Numbered from the stretch's first letter, positions 28,380 through 37,614 are shown. The stretch is 64,000 nt of DNA from Streptomyces sp. HPF1205 (GCF_020400825.1 NZ_JAINVH010000018.1:86587-150586), one strand, 5' to 3'. Notes: generated by a model not told the origin, from the letters alone. Made by a program: numbers and translations.

Positions 28380-28976
28380 GTGCGGACCCCACTGAACCGG
28401 GTGCTGCTCGGGCTGACCGGGCTGGTACTGATGATCCTCGGCCTGTCCGTACTGGTCGGCAGTTTCAACCTGCAGCAGCACTGGGACTTCACGCTGCCCC
28501 ACTGGTGGCCGTACATGGGCCCGCACGACGTCCTGCTCAAGGCGCAGGACCGCACCCGCTACCGCTCGAACGGCTGGTGGTGGCCCGTGGTCATCGCCGT
28601 CCTCGCCGTCCTCGTACTGGGCTCCCTGTGGTGGCTGCTCGCCCAGGCCCGCACCCGGCGGCTGCGGCAGATCAGGGTGGACAGCGGCGACGGCCAGGGC
28701 GCGCTGCTGCGCGGCCGGGCCCTGGAGAGCGTCCTGGTCTCCGAGTCCGAGGCCTACGAGGGCGTGGAATGGGCGCACGCCGCCCTCGTCCGCAGGCACG
28801 GCGGGCCCGAGGCCCGGCTCGTCCTCGGGCTGGCCCCGCACGCCACCCCCGACGAGGTCGTCGCGGAACTCGACACCGGTGTCCTCGCCCGGGCCCGTAC
28901 CTCGGCGGGCCTGGCCGCCCTGCCCGCGGAGGCCCGCCTGCGCCCGGTCCGCCACAAACCGGCCAGGGTGAGCTGA
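28380..28976 (+). CDS. amaP: AmaP-like membrane anchor of Asp23 proteins
   Basis: 198 residues. Helix 1 is about 6-27 (VLLGLTGLVLMILGLSVL) and helix 2 about 64-86 (WPVVIAVLAVLVLGSLWW), followed by a cytoplasmic domain (about 95-198). The two-helix plus C-terminal domain layout is that of the alkaline-shock membrane anchor AmaP. The GTG start at 28380 has GAGGG upstream. Last gene of the cluster. Confidence 0.82.
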   Translation: MRTPLNRVLLGLTGLVLMILGLSVLVGSFNLQQHWDFTLPHWWPYMGPHDVLLKAQDRTRYRSNGWWWPVVIAVLAVLVLGSLWWLLAQARTRRLRQIRVDSGDGQGALLRGRALESVLVSESEAYEGVEWAHAALVRRHGGPEARLVLGLAPHATPDEVVAELDTGVLARARTSAGLAALPAEARLRPVRHKPARVS

Positions 28977-29030
28977 CGCCGCCGGCCCGGGGCGAACCGG
29001 CACCGTCCGCCGCCCCGGGGTGAGCTCGCG

Positions 29031-29792
29031 TCACAGGGCCTGCTGCGCCCCGCCGTCCACCGGGACGAGGGTGCCGGTCAGGTACGAGGCGGCCGGGGAG
29101 AGCAGGAAGGCGGCGACCCGGCCGAACTCCTCGGGCGTGCCGTACCTGCGCAGCGGGATGGCGGCGGTGGCGCGCGCCCTGGCCGCCTCCGGGTCGCCCC
29201 CGGCGGCGTCGAGCTCACGGACGCGATCGGTCTCGACGCGTGCGGGCAGCAGCCCCACCACGCGGATCCCGCGCGGTCCCAGCTCGGCCGCGAGGGTCTT
29301 GGCGAAGCCGGCGAGGCCCGGCCGCAGGCCGTTGGAGAGGGCGAGCCCGGGAATGGGCTCGCGTACCGAACCCGACAGCACGAAGCCGATCACCCCACCC
29401 TCGCCCAGCACGTCCGCCGCCGTCCTGGCCAGCCGCACCGCGCCCAGGAACACCGACTCGAAGGCGCCGCGCCACTGCTCGTCGGTCACCTGCGCGGCCG
29501 CTCCCGCGGGCGGGCCGCCCACGCTGATCAGGATCCCGTCCACGCGCCCGAAGGTGTCGTTGGCGGCGTCCAGCAGCCGGTCCGCCGCCGCCGGGTCGGC
29601 CTGGTCCGCGACGACGCCGAGCGCCTTGGCGGGACCGCCCAGTTCCCCGGCGGCTGCCTGCACCGCCTCGGGGGTGCGCCCCGAGACGACCAGCCGCGCG
29701 CCCTCCTGCGCCAATACGCGCGCCGCCGCCAGGCCCAGCCCGCGCGTCGCGCCCGTGACCACGTAGACCCTGTCCGTCAGACCGAGGTCCAT
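29031..29792 (-). CDS. Short-chain dehydrogenase-like protein lacking the YxxxK pair
   Basis: 253 residues, Rossmann fold. Cofactor motif TGATRGLGLAAA at residue 13 and a C-terminal YLTGTLVPVDGGAQQAL as in classical SDRs. The catalytic region reads LSGSVREPIPGLALSNGLRP: the Ser is present, but where Tyr-x3-Lys is expected the sequence has no Tyr or Lys (LALSNGLR). It may use another mechanism, or bind rather than reduce its ligand. Its ATG directly follows the GH15 stop with no gap, so the two are one operon. Confidence 0.85.
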   Translation of the reverse strand: MDLGLTDRVYVVTGATRGLGLAAARVLAQEGARLVVSGRTPEAVQAAAGELGGPAKALGVVADQADPAAADRLLDAANDTFGRVDGILISVGGPPAGAAAQVTDEQWRGAFESVFLGAVRLARTAADVLGEGGVIGFVLSGSVREPIPGLALSNGLRPGLAGFAKTLAAELGPRGIRVVGLLPARVETDRVRELDAAGGDPEAARARATAAIPLRRYGTPEEFGRVAAFLLSPAASYLTGTLVPVDGGAQQAL

Positions 29793-31580
29793 TCACTGCC
29801 TCCCGTTCTGCATGCCCGCCAGCGTGAGGGCGGTGTTGACCAGGCCGATGTGGCTGAACGCCTGCGGGAAGTTGCCCAGTTGCCGCCCCGCCACCGGGTC
29901 CCATTCCTCCGACAGCAACCCCACGTCGTTGCGCAGCGTCAGCAGCTTCTCGAACAGCTCGGCCGCCTCGCCCTCGCGCCCGGTGGTGTGCAACGCCTCC
30001 GCCAGCCAGAACGAGCAGGCCAGGAAGGCCCCCTCACCGCCCGGCAGGCCGTCCACCGAACCGGAGTCCGGGGTGTAGCGGCGGACGAACCCGCCCAGGT
30101 CCAGTTCCCGGCGCACCGCCTCCACGGTTCCCAGCACCCGGCGGTCGGACGGCGGCAGGAAGCCCACCTGGGGTATCAGCAGTGTGGCCGCGTCGAGCTC
30201 GCGCGAACCGTAGTACTGGGTGAAGGTGTTGCGTTCGGCGTCGTACCCCTTCTCGCACACCTCCGCGTGCACACGCGCCCGCATCGAGCGCCAGCGGGCC
30301 AGGTCGCCGCGCAGCTTCGGGTTGGCCTCCAGGGTGCGCACCGCGCGGTCGGCCGCGACCCACGCCATCACCTTGGAGTGCACGAAGTGGCGGCGCGGGC
30401 CGCGCACCTCCCACAGCCCCTCGTCCGGCTCGCGCCACTTGGTCTCCAGGAAGTCCATCAGCGACCGCTGCAGGTTCCAGGCGTGCGCCTCGTCGTTCAG
30501 GCCGCGCTCCCGGGCCAGGAACAGCGAGTCCAGCACCTCGCCGTACACGTCGAGCTGGAGCTGGCCGGCCGCCGCGTTGCCGACCCGGACCGGCGCGGAG
30601 CCCTCGTAGCCCTTCAGCCAGGGCACCTCGTACTCGGGCAGCCGCCGCTCGCCCGCGATCCCGTACATGATCTGCAGGTCGGCGGGGTCGCCGGCCACCG
30701 CGCGCAGCAGCCAGTCCCGCCACGACCTGGCCTCGTCGAGGTAGCCGCAGGCGATCAGCGCGTTCAGGGTCAGCGCCGCGTCGCGCAGCCAGCAGAAGCG
30801 GTAGTCCCAGTTGCGCACCCCGCCGATCTCCTCGGGCAGGGAGGTCGTCGCCGCGGCCGCGATACCGCCGCTGGGCGCGTAGGTGAGCGCCTTGAGGGTG
30901 ATCAGCGAGCGCAGTACGGCCGGCCGCCACGGGCCGTCGTAATCCAACCGCGCCGACCACTCCTGCCAGTCCCGCAGGCTCTGCTCCAGCGCCTGGTACG
31001 GCTCCACCCGGCGCGGCCGCTTCTCGTGCGAGGGGTGCCAGGTCAGCACGAAGGCGACCTTCTCCCCGGCGGCCACGGTGAAGTCGCAGTACGTGCGCAT
31101 GTCCCGGCCGGTCGTCGGCACCGGCGGCTCGCTGCGCAGCCATACGGAGTCCGGTCCGGCGATCGCCACCCGGTGGTGGTCGGTGCGGCGCATCCACGGC
31201 ACCACCGCGCCGTAGTCGAACCGCAGTGCCAGCTCGCCGCGCATCGCGACCTCGCCGCCGAGCCCCTCGACGATCCTGACCACGTCGGGCGCGCGGTCGC
31301 GCTGCGGCATGAAGTCGGTGACCCTCACCCGTCCGGTGGGCGTCTCCCAGTACGTGTCGAGCACCAGGGTGTCGCCGCGGTAGGAACGCTCGGTGCATCG
31401 CGTGCCGTTCAGGGGGGCGAGCCGCCAGTGGCCGTTGTCCGCGTCGCCGAGCAGCGCGGCGAAGCAGGCCGCGGAGTCGAACCGCGGCAGGCACAGCCAG
31501 TCGATGGAGCCGTCCCTGCCCACCAGAGCGGCGGTCTGCAGATCGCCGATGAGCGCGTAGTCCTCGATACGTCCTGCCAC
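29793..31580 (-). CDS. Glycoside hydrolase family 15 protein (trehalase/glucoamylase-like)
   Basis: 595 residues, GTG start with GAGGGG seven bases upstream. The N-terminal beta-sandwich (to about 230) begins IEDYALIGDLQTAALVGRDG. The (alpha/alpha)6 barrel follows, with IGGVRNWDYRFCWLRDAA (first acid) and LLSEEWDPVAGRQLGNFPQA (second acid) near 561. No signal peptide, so the enzyme is cytoplasmic. Actinobacterial members with this N-terminus include trehalases. Trehalose or a short alpha-glucan is the likely substrate, but this is inferred. Confidence 0.9.
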   Translation of the reverse strand: MAGRIEDYALIGDLQTAALVGRDGSIDWLCLPRFDSAACFAALLGDADNGHWRLAPLNGTRCTERSYRGDTLVLDTYWETPTGRVRVTDFMPQRDRAPDVVRIVEGLGGEVAMRGELALRFDYGAVVPWMRRTDHHRVAIAGPDSVWLRSEPPVPTTGRDMRTYCDFTVAAGEKVAFVLTWHPSHEKRPRRVEPYQALEQSLRDWQEWSARLDYDGPWRPAVLRSLITLKALTYAPSGGIAAAATTSLPEEIGGVRNWDYRFCWLRDAALTLNALIACGYLDEARSWRDWLLRAVAGDPADLQIMYGIAGERRLPEYEVPWLKGYEGSAPVRVGNAAAGQLQLDVYGEVLDSLFLARERGLNDEAHAWNLQRSLMDFLETKWREPDEGLWEVRGPRRHFVHSKVMAWVAADRAVRTLEANPKLRGDLARWRSMRARVHAEVCEKGYDAERNTFTQYYGSRELDAATLLIPQVGFLPPSDRRVLGTVEAVRRELDLGGFVRRYTPDSGSVDGLPGGEGAFLACSFWLAEALHTTGREGEAAELFEKLLTLRNDVGLLSEEWDPVAGRQLGNFPQAFSHIGLVNTALTLAGMQNGRQ

Positions 31581-31688
31581 CTGCCGGCCCCTCGCACCCT
31601 TCGTCCCGCCCGATGCCTGCCGTCCGCCGCGCGGCCCGTCACCGCTCCCCGCGCCGCCACCCGCTGTCGTGCGCCACCCAGGGTACGG

Positions 31689-32612
31689 TCACGCCGTCGC
31701 CTGGACGCCGTTACTCGCCTCGGCGCCGTCCCGCGGCGCGTCCCCCGGACCGCCGGGGTTTTCGTCCTCGCCCCCGCCGATGTTCTCGTCCTCGCCCTTG
31801 TCCTCGCCCTTGTCCTCGTCCTTCTTCGCCCGCGCGGCCAGGATCTCGGCGCGCTCGCGGCGCAGCAGCACCACCCAGCCGACCGGGACCATCGCCGAGA
31901 ACAGCCACCACTGGATCGCGTACGCCAGGTGCGGGCCGATGCTGCTGTGGTCCGGCTCGGGGATCAGGGCCGGCGAGGACGGCTTGCCGCCCGGCGACAC
32001 CGACACCATCTCCATGTAGCCGCCCACCAGCGGTTCGGGCACGTCCCCGGCCAGCACGCGGCTGCTGATCAACTGGGTCTGGCGCGGCGGCAGGCCGCCA
32101 TGGTTGCGGATGCCGGTGGAGGCGGTGGTCTCGTCGGGCCGCAGCCGCCCGGTGACGGTCACCTCGCCGGAGGGCGGCGCCGGGATCCTGGGGAACGTGT
32201 ACGGGTCGTTGCCGCTGGAGATCCAGCCCCGGTTGACCAGCACCGCCCGGCCGTCGTCCATGACGAACGGGGTGATCACGTGGTAGCCGATCTGCTGGCC
32301 GCCCGCCTGGTCGTCGGCGCCGGTGTTGCCCGCGGTGCGGTTGCGGGCCACGACCTCGTGCGCGGTGTCGAAATGACCCCGCGCGCTGACGGCCTTGTAC
32401 AGGTCCCGCCGCGGGACGTCGAAGCCCGGGTGCGTCACCGACTCCACCGGTACCGGCGGGGCCGACAGGGCTGCCGCGATGAGGTTGTTGTTCGCCACCC
32501 GGTGCTCGTGCCGGTGGAGCTGCCAGAAGCCCAGCCTGATCATCACGGGGATCATCACCAGGCCGAGGAGGGTGAGGATCACCCACTGGCGGGACAACAG
32601 GAAGCGGTACAC
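31689..32612 (-). CDS. SURF1 family protein (cytochrome oxidase biogenesis)
   Basis: 307 residues from a GTG at 32612. A transmembrane helix lies at about 9-30 (WVILTLLGLVMIPVMIRLGF) followed by WQLHRHEHR, and a second near 240-258 (AIQWWLFSAMVPVGWVVLL). This hairpin with a large extracytoplasmic loop is the SURF1 layout; the loop has VLVNRGWISSG and VTVTGRLRPDE. The C-terminal 45 residues are an unusual acidic Lys/Asp/Glu/Gly tail. It probably assists haem insertion or assembly of aa3 oxidase. The Shine-Dalgarno is weak, so the start is uncertain by a few codons. Confidence 0.9.
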   Translation of the reverse strand: MYRFLLSRQWVILTLLGLVMIPVMIRLGFWQLHRHEHRVANNNLIAAALSAPPVPVESVTHPGFDVPRRDLYKAVSARGHFDTAHEVVARNRTAGNTGADDQAGGQQIGYHVITPFVMDDGRAVLVNRGWISSGNDPYTFPRIPAPPSGEVTVTGRLRPDETTASTGIRNHGGLPPRQTQLISSRVLAGDVPEPLVGGYMEMVSVSPGGKPSSPALIPEPDHSSIGPHLAYAIQWWLFSAMVPVGWVVLLRRERAEILAARAKKDEDKGEDKGEDENIGGGEDENPGGPGDAPRDGAEASNGVQATA

Positions 32613-32773
32613 CCCACGACGGTACAACTCGGCCGCGGGGCCGGGGCGGGTAGGGGTCGGGTAGGGCCGGGGCGCCGCCGGGCGTACGCGTGGGGCGGGC
32701 GCGGCGGTACGGGCCCGGGGCCGTACGCGGGGCGGCCGTACCCGGGGCCGTACGCGGGTCCGGTCTCCCGGGA

Positions 32774-33025
32774 TCAGGCGGAGGCGGCGGACTCGGCGTG
32801 GTCGACGATGCCGACCCCGCCCTCCGCCTTCGCGCAGTGGGCGCAGCAGTAGAAGCGGCCGTCGACCTCCACGCCGTGGCCGATGATCTGCACCCTGCAG
32901 TGCTCGCAGATCGGGGCCAGGCGGTGCACGGCGCACTCGAAGCAGTCGAAGACGTGCACCGCCCCCTGGGCGTGCACTTCAAAGGTCATCGCGTAGTCGT
33001 TTCCGCAAACCTCGCATCGGGCCAT
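32774..33025 (-). CDS. Small Cys-rich zinc-binding protein
   Basis: 83 residues starting MARCEVCGNDY. Four Cys pairs (CEVC, CFEC, CEHC, CCAHC) plus His residues form two likely zinc sites, in an arrangement recalling LIM-like or metallothionein-type fingers. The central stretch HVFDCFECAVHRLAPICEHC carries the second and third pairs. Function unknown; widespread in streptomycetes as far as I recall. Confidence 0.8.
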   Translation of the reverse strand: MARCEVCGNDYAMTFEVHAQGAVHVFDCFECAVHRLAPICEHCRVQIIGHGVEVDGRFYCCAHCAKAEGGVGIVDHAESAASA

Positions 33026-33100
33026 GCGCCAAGGCTGCGGTGCGCCGCGGGGCGGGGCAAGCCGGGCGGTGGCGCGTCCCGGCACATCCACCCGAAGGGC

Positions 33101-34216
33101 TCATCCGTGCACCCCGGGGGCGGGCACGACCGCTTCCAGCAGCTCGGTGAACCTGCGCTCGTCGATGACCGGGGTACCGAACTGCCGCGCCTTGACGACC
33201 TTGGTGGTCGACGAACCGGGATCGTTGGTGACCAGGAGGCTGGTGAGACGGCTGATGGAGGAGGCGACGTGCAGGCCCGCGTCGGTCGCGCGGTCCTCCA
33301 GCAGTTCCCGGTCCACGCCCGTGTCCCCGGAGAACGCCACGCGCATGCCCTGCACCAGCGGCCCGCCCGGGGCGAGCCGGCCCGGGTTGGGGTACGGGCA
33401 GGGCGGCCGCCTTCGGGCCGGACGCCAGCCGGAGCGCGGGACGGAGCCGTACACCCGGCCGTACCGCGGCTCAGGCACGCGGTCGGACCACTCGGTGAGC
33501 GGGCGGCAGGCGTGCAGCGGCAGCGGCAGCCCGGCCGCCGCCGCCAGGTGCAGGCTGGGGCGGAACGTCTCGGCCAGCACCCGGGCGTCGTCCAGCGCGT
33601 GGTGCGCCCTGCGCTGCACCACCCCGTAGTGCGCCGCCAGCGTCTCCAGCTTGTGGTTGGCCAGCGGCAGCCGCAGCTCCTTGGCCAGCACGATCGTGCA
33701 CAGCCGGTGCTCGACCGGCGCCGCGGCACCGGCCCTGGCGAACTCCCTTGCCAGCATCGACCAGTCGAAGACCGCGTTGTGCGCCACCAGTACCCGGCCG
33801 GCCAGCCGCTCCGCGAGGTCGGCGGCGACGTCCGCGAACAGCGGGGCGTCGGCGAGCATCGCGCCGGTCAGCCCGTGGATCCACACCGGGCCCGGGTCGC
33901 GCTGCGGGTTCACCGGCGAGTACCAGTGGTCCTGGACCTCCCCGCGCCCGTCGAGCCGGTAGACCGCCGCGGACACTATGCGGTCGTCCCTGCCGAGCCC
34001 GGTGGTCTCCACGTCGACCACGGCGTACCCCTCGGGGTAGCCGGCCGGCCACGGGGCCGGCCCGGCCGGCGGCGGGACGCCGGGGCCCGGGTGCGGGTGC
34101 CCGGCGGCCCGGGGGCCCCCGGTGTCCCCGATCGCCCCGGTGTCCCCGAGCGCCTCGGCGGCCTTGGTGTCCCCGGTGGCCTCGGCGTCCTCGGTCAGGT
34201 TGTCCGGCATGGTCAT
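33101..34216 (-). CDS. DEDDh 3'-5' exonuclease with C-terminal BRCT-like domain
   Basis: 371 residues. After a Gly/Pro/Ala-rich N-terminal 65 residues, the exonuclease domain has VVDVETTG (Asp/Glu), VAHNAVFDWSML (Asp) and HHALDDARVLAE (His and last Asp), i.e. the full DEDDh set as in DnaQ-type nucleases. About 285-365 resembles a BRCT domain (MRVAFSGDTGVDRELLE; LLVTNDPGSSTTKVVKARQ). A role in DNA repair or editing is likely. Two ATGs (34216, 34210) are possible; a TATATT -10 just upstream would make the transcript nearly leaderless. Confidence 0.9.
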   Translation of the reverse strand: MTMPDNLTEDAEATGDTKAAEALGDTGAIGDTGGPRAAGHPHPGPGVPPPAGPAPWPAGYPEGYAVVDVETTGLGRDDRIVSAAVYRLDGRGEVQDHWYSPVNPQRDPGPVWIHGLTGAMLADAPLFADVAADLAERLAGRVLVAHNAVFDWSMLAREFARAGAAAPVEHRLCTIVLAKELRLPLANHKLETLAAHYGVVQRRAHHALDDARVLAETFRPSLHLAAAAGLPLPLHACRPLTEWSDRVPEPRYGRVYGSVPRSGWRPARRRPPCPYPNPGRLAPGGPLVQGMRVAFSGDTGVDRELLEDRATDAGLHVASSISRLTSLLVTNDPGSSTTKVVKARQFGTPVIDERRFTELLEAVVPAPGVHG

Positions 34217-34339
34217 CGAATATAGGGGCCGGCGCCGACAGCCCGCCGCCGCCCGGTGCCTCCTGCCGGTCCGCACACCGTTCGTACTTGTCGGTAACAA
34301 GGTCTGGCGGGCGCGCGCCGCTGCCCCTATGGTGCGGAC

Positions 34340-35275
34340 ATGCCGCAACTGCCCGATGTCGTGCTGTGGTCGATACCCGCGTTCGTGCTGCTCACCGTGG
34401 TCGAGATGGTGAGCTTCCGGATTCACCCCGACGAGGACGCCGAGGGGTACACCGGCAAGGACACGGCGACGAGCCTGTCCATGGGATTCGGCAGCCTGTT
34501 CACCGACGCGCTGTGGAAGCTGCCCGTGGTGGCGATCTACTCCGCGCTGTACGCCGCCACCCCGCTGCGGGTGCCGGTGCACTGGTGGACGGTGCTGCTG
34601 ATGCTCCTGGCGCAGGACTTCTTCTACTACTGGTCGCACCGCGGCCACCACGTGATCCGGCTCCTTTGGGCCTGCCACGTGGTCCACCACTCCAGCCGCA
34701 ACTTCAACCTCTCCACCGCCCTGCGGCAGCCGTGGACCAGCCTCACCTCCTGGCCCTTCTACCTGCCGCTGGTCGCCTTGGGCGTGCACCCGGCCGCGTT
34801 GGCCTTCTGCTCCTCGGTCAGCCTCGTCTACCAGTTCTGGATCCACACCGAACGGATCGGCACCCTGCCCGCGCCCGTGGAGTTCCTGTTCAACACCCCC
34901 TCCCACCACCGCGTGCACCACGCCTCGCAGGGCGGCTACCTGGACCGCAACTTCGGCGGCATCCTCATCGTCTGGGACCGCCTGTTCGGCTCCTTCACCG
35001 CGGAGACCGAGCGCCCGGTCTACGGCCTGACGAAGAACATCTCCACGTACAACCCGCTGCGGGTCGCCACCCACGAGTACGCCGCCATCGCCCGCGACGT
35101 GGCAGCCGCCCGCACCTGGTCCGACAAGCTGCGCCACCTCGTCCTGGGCCCCGGCTGGCGCCCCGCCGCGCAGGCGGCCGCGCACCCGGCCGCGCAGGCG
35201 GCCGCGCACCCGGCCGCGCACCCGGCCGAGGCGGCTCCCGTCGCGGGCGAGTCCGTGGGCGGCGCCGCCGCGTGA
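34340..35275 (+). CDS. Sterol desaturase/fatty acid hydroxylase family membrane protein
   Basis: 311 residues with four or more hydrophobic segments and the three di-iron His boxes: HRGHH about residue 103, HVVHHSSRNFN about 113, and HHRVHH about 193. By family it uses O2 to hydroxylate or desaturate a lipid; the substrate is unknown. TATGGT lies exactly six bases before the ATG, so the mRNA is probably leaderless. The C-terminal 35 residues contain an Ala/His/Pro repeat from a 24-bp tandem duplication (35168-35215). Confidence 0.88.
   Translation: MPQLPDVVLWSIPAFVLLTVVEMVSFRIHPDEDAEGYTGKDTATSLSMGFGSLFTDALWKLPVVAIYSALYAATPLRVPVHWWTVLLMLLAQDFFYYWSHRGHHVIRLLWACHVVHHSSRNFNLSTALRQPWTSLTSWPFYLPLVALGVHPAALAFCSSVSLVYQFWIHTERIGTLPAPVEFLFNTPSHHRVHHASQGGYLDRNFGGILIVWDRLFGSFTAETERPVYGLTKNISTYNPLRVATHEYAAIARDVAAARTWSDKLRHLVLGPGWRPAAQAAAHPAAQAAAHPAAHPAEAAPVAGESVGGAAA
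35168..35227. repeat. 24-bp tandem repeat in the 3' end of the desaturase-like gene
   Basis: Two perfect copies (35168-35191, 35192-35215) of a unit starting GCGCAGGCGGCCGCG, plus a half copy. It is in frame and encodes AQAAAHPA-type repeats in a tail outside the family domain. Confidence 0.9.
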
Positions 35276-35433
35276 CGGGCAGTCGCGTGGCGGCGCCGCC
35301 GTGACGGTGAAGCCCGCAAGGCGCCGACCGGACGCCCGCGCCGCCGCCTTGTCGGTGGTGGGACTTAAGGTGGGGTGACAGGGCAGGGTGAAAAGCGGCG
35401 CACCGGGCGCCCGGGAGGGAGGTCGCGGCGATC

Positions 35434-36429
35434 GTGTCCGCACTCATCGACACCTACGGTCGGGTGGCCACCGACCTGCGGGTCTCCCTGACCGACCGGT
35501 GCAACCTGCGCTGCACGTACTGCATGCCGGAGGAGGGCCTGCAGTGGCTGGCCAAGCCCGACCTGCTCACCGACGACGAGATCGTGCGGATGGTGCGGAT
35601 CGCGGTCACCGACCTCGGCGTCACGGACGTCCGCTTCACGGGCGGCGAGCCGCTGCTGCGCCCGGGGCTGGTCGGCATCGTCCAGCGCTGCGCCGCCCTG
35701 GAGCCCCGCCCCAAGCTGTCGCTGACCACCAACGGGATAGGTCTGCGCAGGACCGCCGAGGCCCTGCGCGAGGCCGGCCTGGACCGGGTCAACGTCTCGC
35801 TCGACACCCTGCGTCCCGAGGTCTTCCGCACCCTGACCCGCCGCGACCGCCACCACGACGTCCTCGCCGGCCTCGAAGCGGCCCGCGCCGCGGGTATGAC
35901 CCCGGTCAAGGTCAACGCCGTCCTGATGCGGGGGATCAACGACGACGAGGCCCCCGACCTGCTGCGCTGGGCCGTCGACAACGCCTACGAACTGCGGTTC
36001 ATCGAGCAGATGCCGCTGGACGCGCAGCACGGCTGGCAGCGCGAGGGCATGGTCACCGCCGAGGAGATCCTGGCGAGGCTGCGCACCCGGTTCGCGCTCA
36101 CCCCCGAGCCGGACGGCGTGCGCGGCTCCGCGCCCGCCGAGCGCTGGCTGGTGGACGGCGGCCCGGTCCGGGTCGGGGTGATCGCCTCGGTCACCCGGCC
36201 GTTCTGCCGCGCCTGCGACCGCACCCGGCTGACGGCCGACGGGCAGGTGCGCAACTGCCTTTTCGCGCGCGAGGAGTCCGACCTGCGCGCGGCACTGCGC
36301 TCGGGCGCCGAGGACGCGGAGATCGCCGGGCTGTGGAAGGCCGCGATGTGGGGGAAGAAGGCGGGCTCGGGCCTGGACGACCCCTCGTTCCTGCAGCCCG
36401 AGCGCCCCATGTCGGCGATCGGCGGCTGA
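35434..36429 (+). CDS. moaA: GTP 3',8-cyclase MoaA (molybdopterin biosynthesis)
   Basis: 331 residues. The radical-SAM cluster motif is in DRCNLRCTYCMP near residue 22, followed by FTGGEPLLRPG. The C-terminal second [4Fe-4S] cluster is in RPFCRACDRTRL and RNCLFA, and the required terminal Gly-Gly is present (SAIGG). It rearranges GTP to 3',8-cyclo-GTP in the first step of molybdenum cofactor synthesis. No other moa gene is nearby. The GTG start at 35434 has GGGAGGGAGG about 10 bases upstream. Confidence 0.96.
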   Translation: MSALIDTYGRVATDLRVSLTDRCNLRCTYCMPEEGLQWLAKPDLLTDDEIVRMVRIAVTDLGVTDVRFTGGEPLLRPGLVGIVQRCAALEPRPKLSLTTNGIGLRRTAEALREAGLDRVNVSLDTLRPEVFRTLTRRDRHHDVLAGLEAARAAGMTPVKVNAVLMRGINDDEAPDLLRWAVDNAYELRFIEQMPLDAQHGWQREGMVTAEEILARLRTRFALTPEPDGVRGSAPAERWLVDGGPVRVGVIASVTRPFCRACDRTRLTADGQVRNCLFAREESDLRAALRSGAEDAEIAGLWKAAMWGKKAGSGLDDPSFLQPERPMSAIGG

Positions 36430-36509
36430 CCGGGTCGTCGAGACGGCTGGGCGCCCCCGGGCCGGGGGAGGGGATCGACCCGGTCGCCGGCGGCCCGCCC
36501 ATGTCCCGG

Positions 36510-36755
36510 TCAGCGCTCGGTGGCCGTCTGCTCCCACTCCCGCAGGGTCACCACGTCCTTGAGGAAGCCCCGCACACCGAGGAACTTCGACAGGTGCTCG
36601 CGGTGCTCCTGGCACGCCAGCCACGTCTTGCGCCGCTCCGGCGTGTGGATCTTGGGGTTGTTCCAGGCCAGCACCCACACTGCGGGATTCCGGCAGCCCT
36701 TGGCCGAGCACACGGGTATCTGCGGGTCGGCCGCTTCGTTCACTGCGTCAGTCAC
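36510..36755 (-). CDS. Small Cys/His protein of unknown function
   Basis: 81 residues. PVCSAKGCRNPAVWVLAWNN is followed by TWLACQEHREHLSKFLGVRG, giving a CxxxxC...CxxH zinc-binding pattern. The C-terminal part is helical. It is convergent with moaA. Similar short proteins are conserved in streptomycetes; the function is not known to me. Confidence 0.8.
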   Translation of the reverse strand: MTDAVNEAADPQIPVCSAKGCRNPAVWVLAWNNPKIHTPERRKTWLACQEHREHLSKFLGVRGFLKDVVTLREWEQTATER

Positions 36756-36988
36756 GACGACCAGTAAACATGGCGACGCCGGGCAGCCACGGGGGGAGCC
36801 GCCCGGCGTCGGTTCATCGCTCCGACGGGGGATGCGGAGCGCGTACGCAGTATGTCACGTGCCCAGCCCGCCGTGGAGTGGATCCCGACGATTGATCTGA
36901 GCTTTTCTTGAGGTTCGGCCTCCGCTTTCACTGGATTTTCACTGGTTCAGACCATTGCGGAGGCGGGCGCCCCGGACGCCGCGGGCGG

Positions 36989-37348
36989 TCAGCCGTGGCC
37001 GCGGTGGTCGTCGGGCGGCTCCGTGACCCGTTCCGGTGTGGGCTCCGCTTGCCCGGGGCCCAACTCCGGCCGGTCGGGCGGCGGGAGGTACGGGTCGGGC
37101 GGCTTGGGAGGATTCTCCCGGCCGGCGTTGGCGACCACCACGGCGATGTACGGCAGCAGCGCGCCCACGACCAACGTCGCCCAAGCGAGCGGGCGTTCGA
37201 CATTCCACAGCAGGACCGTGAGGATCACCGAGACGGTACGGATCGACATCGAGATGATGTACCGCCGCTGGCGCTGGCGGACGTCCTCGGTCAGGCCGGT
37301 CCGGGCCCCCGTGATCCGGAAGACCTCTCGCTCACCGCGCTTCCGCAT
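36989..37348 (-). CDS. DUF3099 membrane protein
   Basis: 119 residues from the ATG at 37348. The N-terminal EVFRITGARTGLTEDVRQRQ followed by RYIISMSIRT is the DUF3099 signature. Two transmembrane helices (about 36-51 and 54-74) and a Pro-rich cytoplasmic or external tail follow. Function unknown; conserved in actinobacteria. Confidence 0.87.
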   Translation of the reverse strand: MRKRGEREVFRITGARTGLTEDVRQRQRRYIISMSIRTVSVILTVLLWNVERPLAWATLVVGALLPYIAVVVANAGRENPPKPPDPYLPPPDRPELGPGQAEPTPERVTEPPDDHRGHG

Positions 37349-37614
37349 AACGTTCCACCGTCCGCTTCGAATGACCGGACGTGCTGACCACGGGGCACAG
37401 CACTCCCACCCGGCACACTCCACGTTACGCCGCGGCGCCCCCGCCGAGCAGAGCGGGGGCATGGTCGGCACGGCGCCTCACCTGCGCCGTACGGCGGACG
37501 GCCGGGTCCGGCAGGCACCGTAGCGCACCTCAGCCGCCGGGCCGCCTGCCGCCGGGCGGCTCCCCGCCGGGCGGCGGCCGCCCGGCCGCCCACCGGGCTC
37601 GGACGGTCGGCCGG

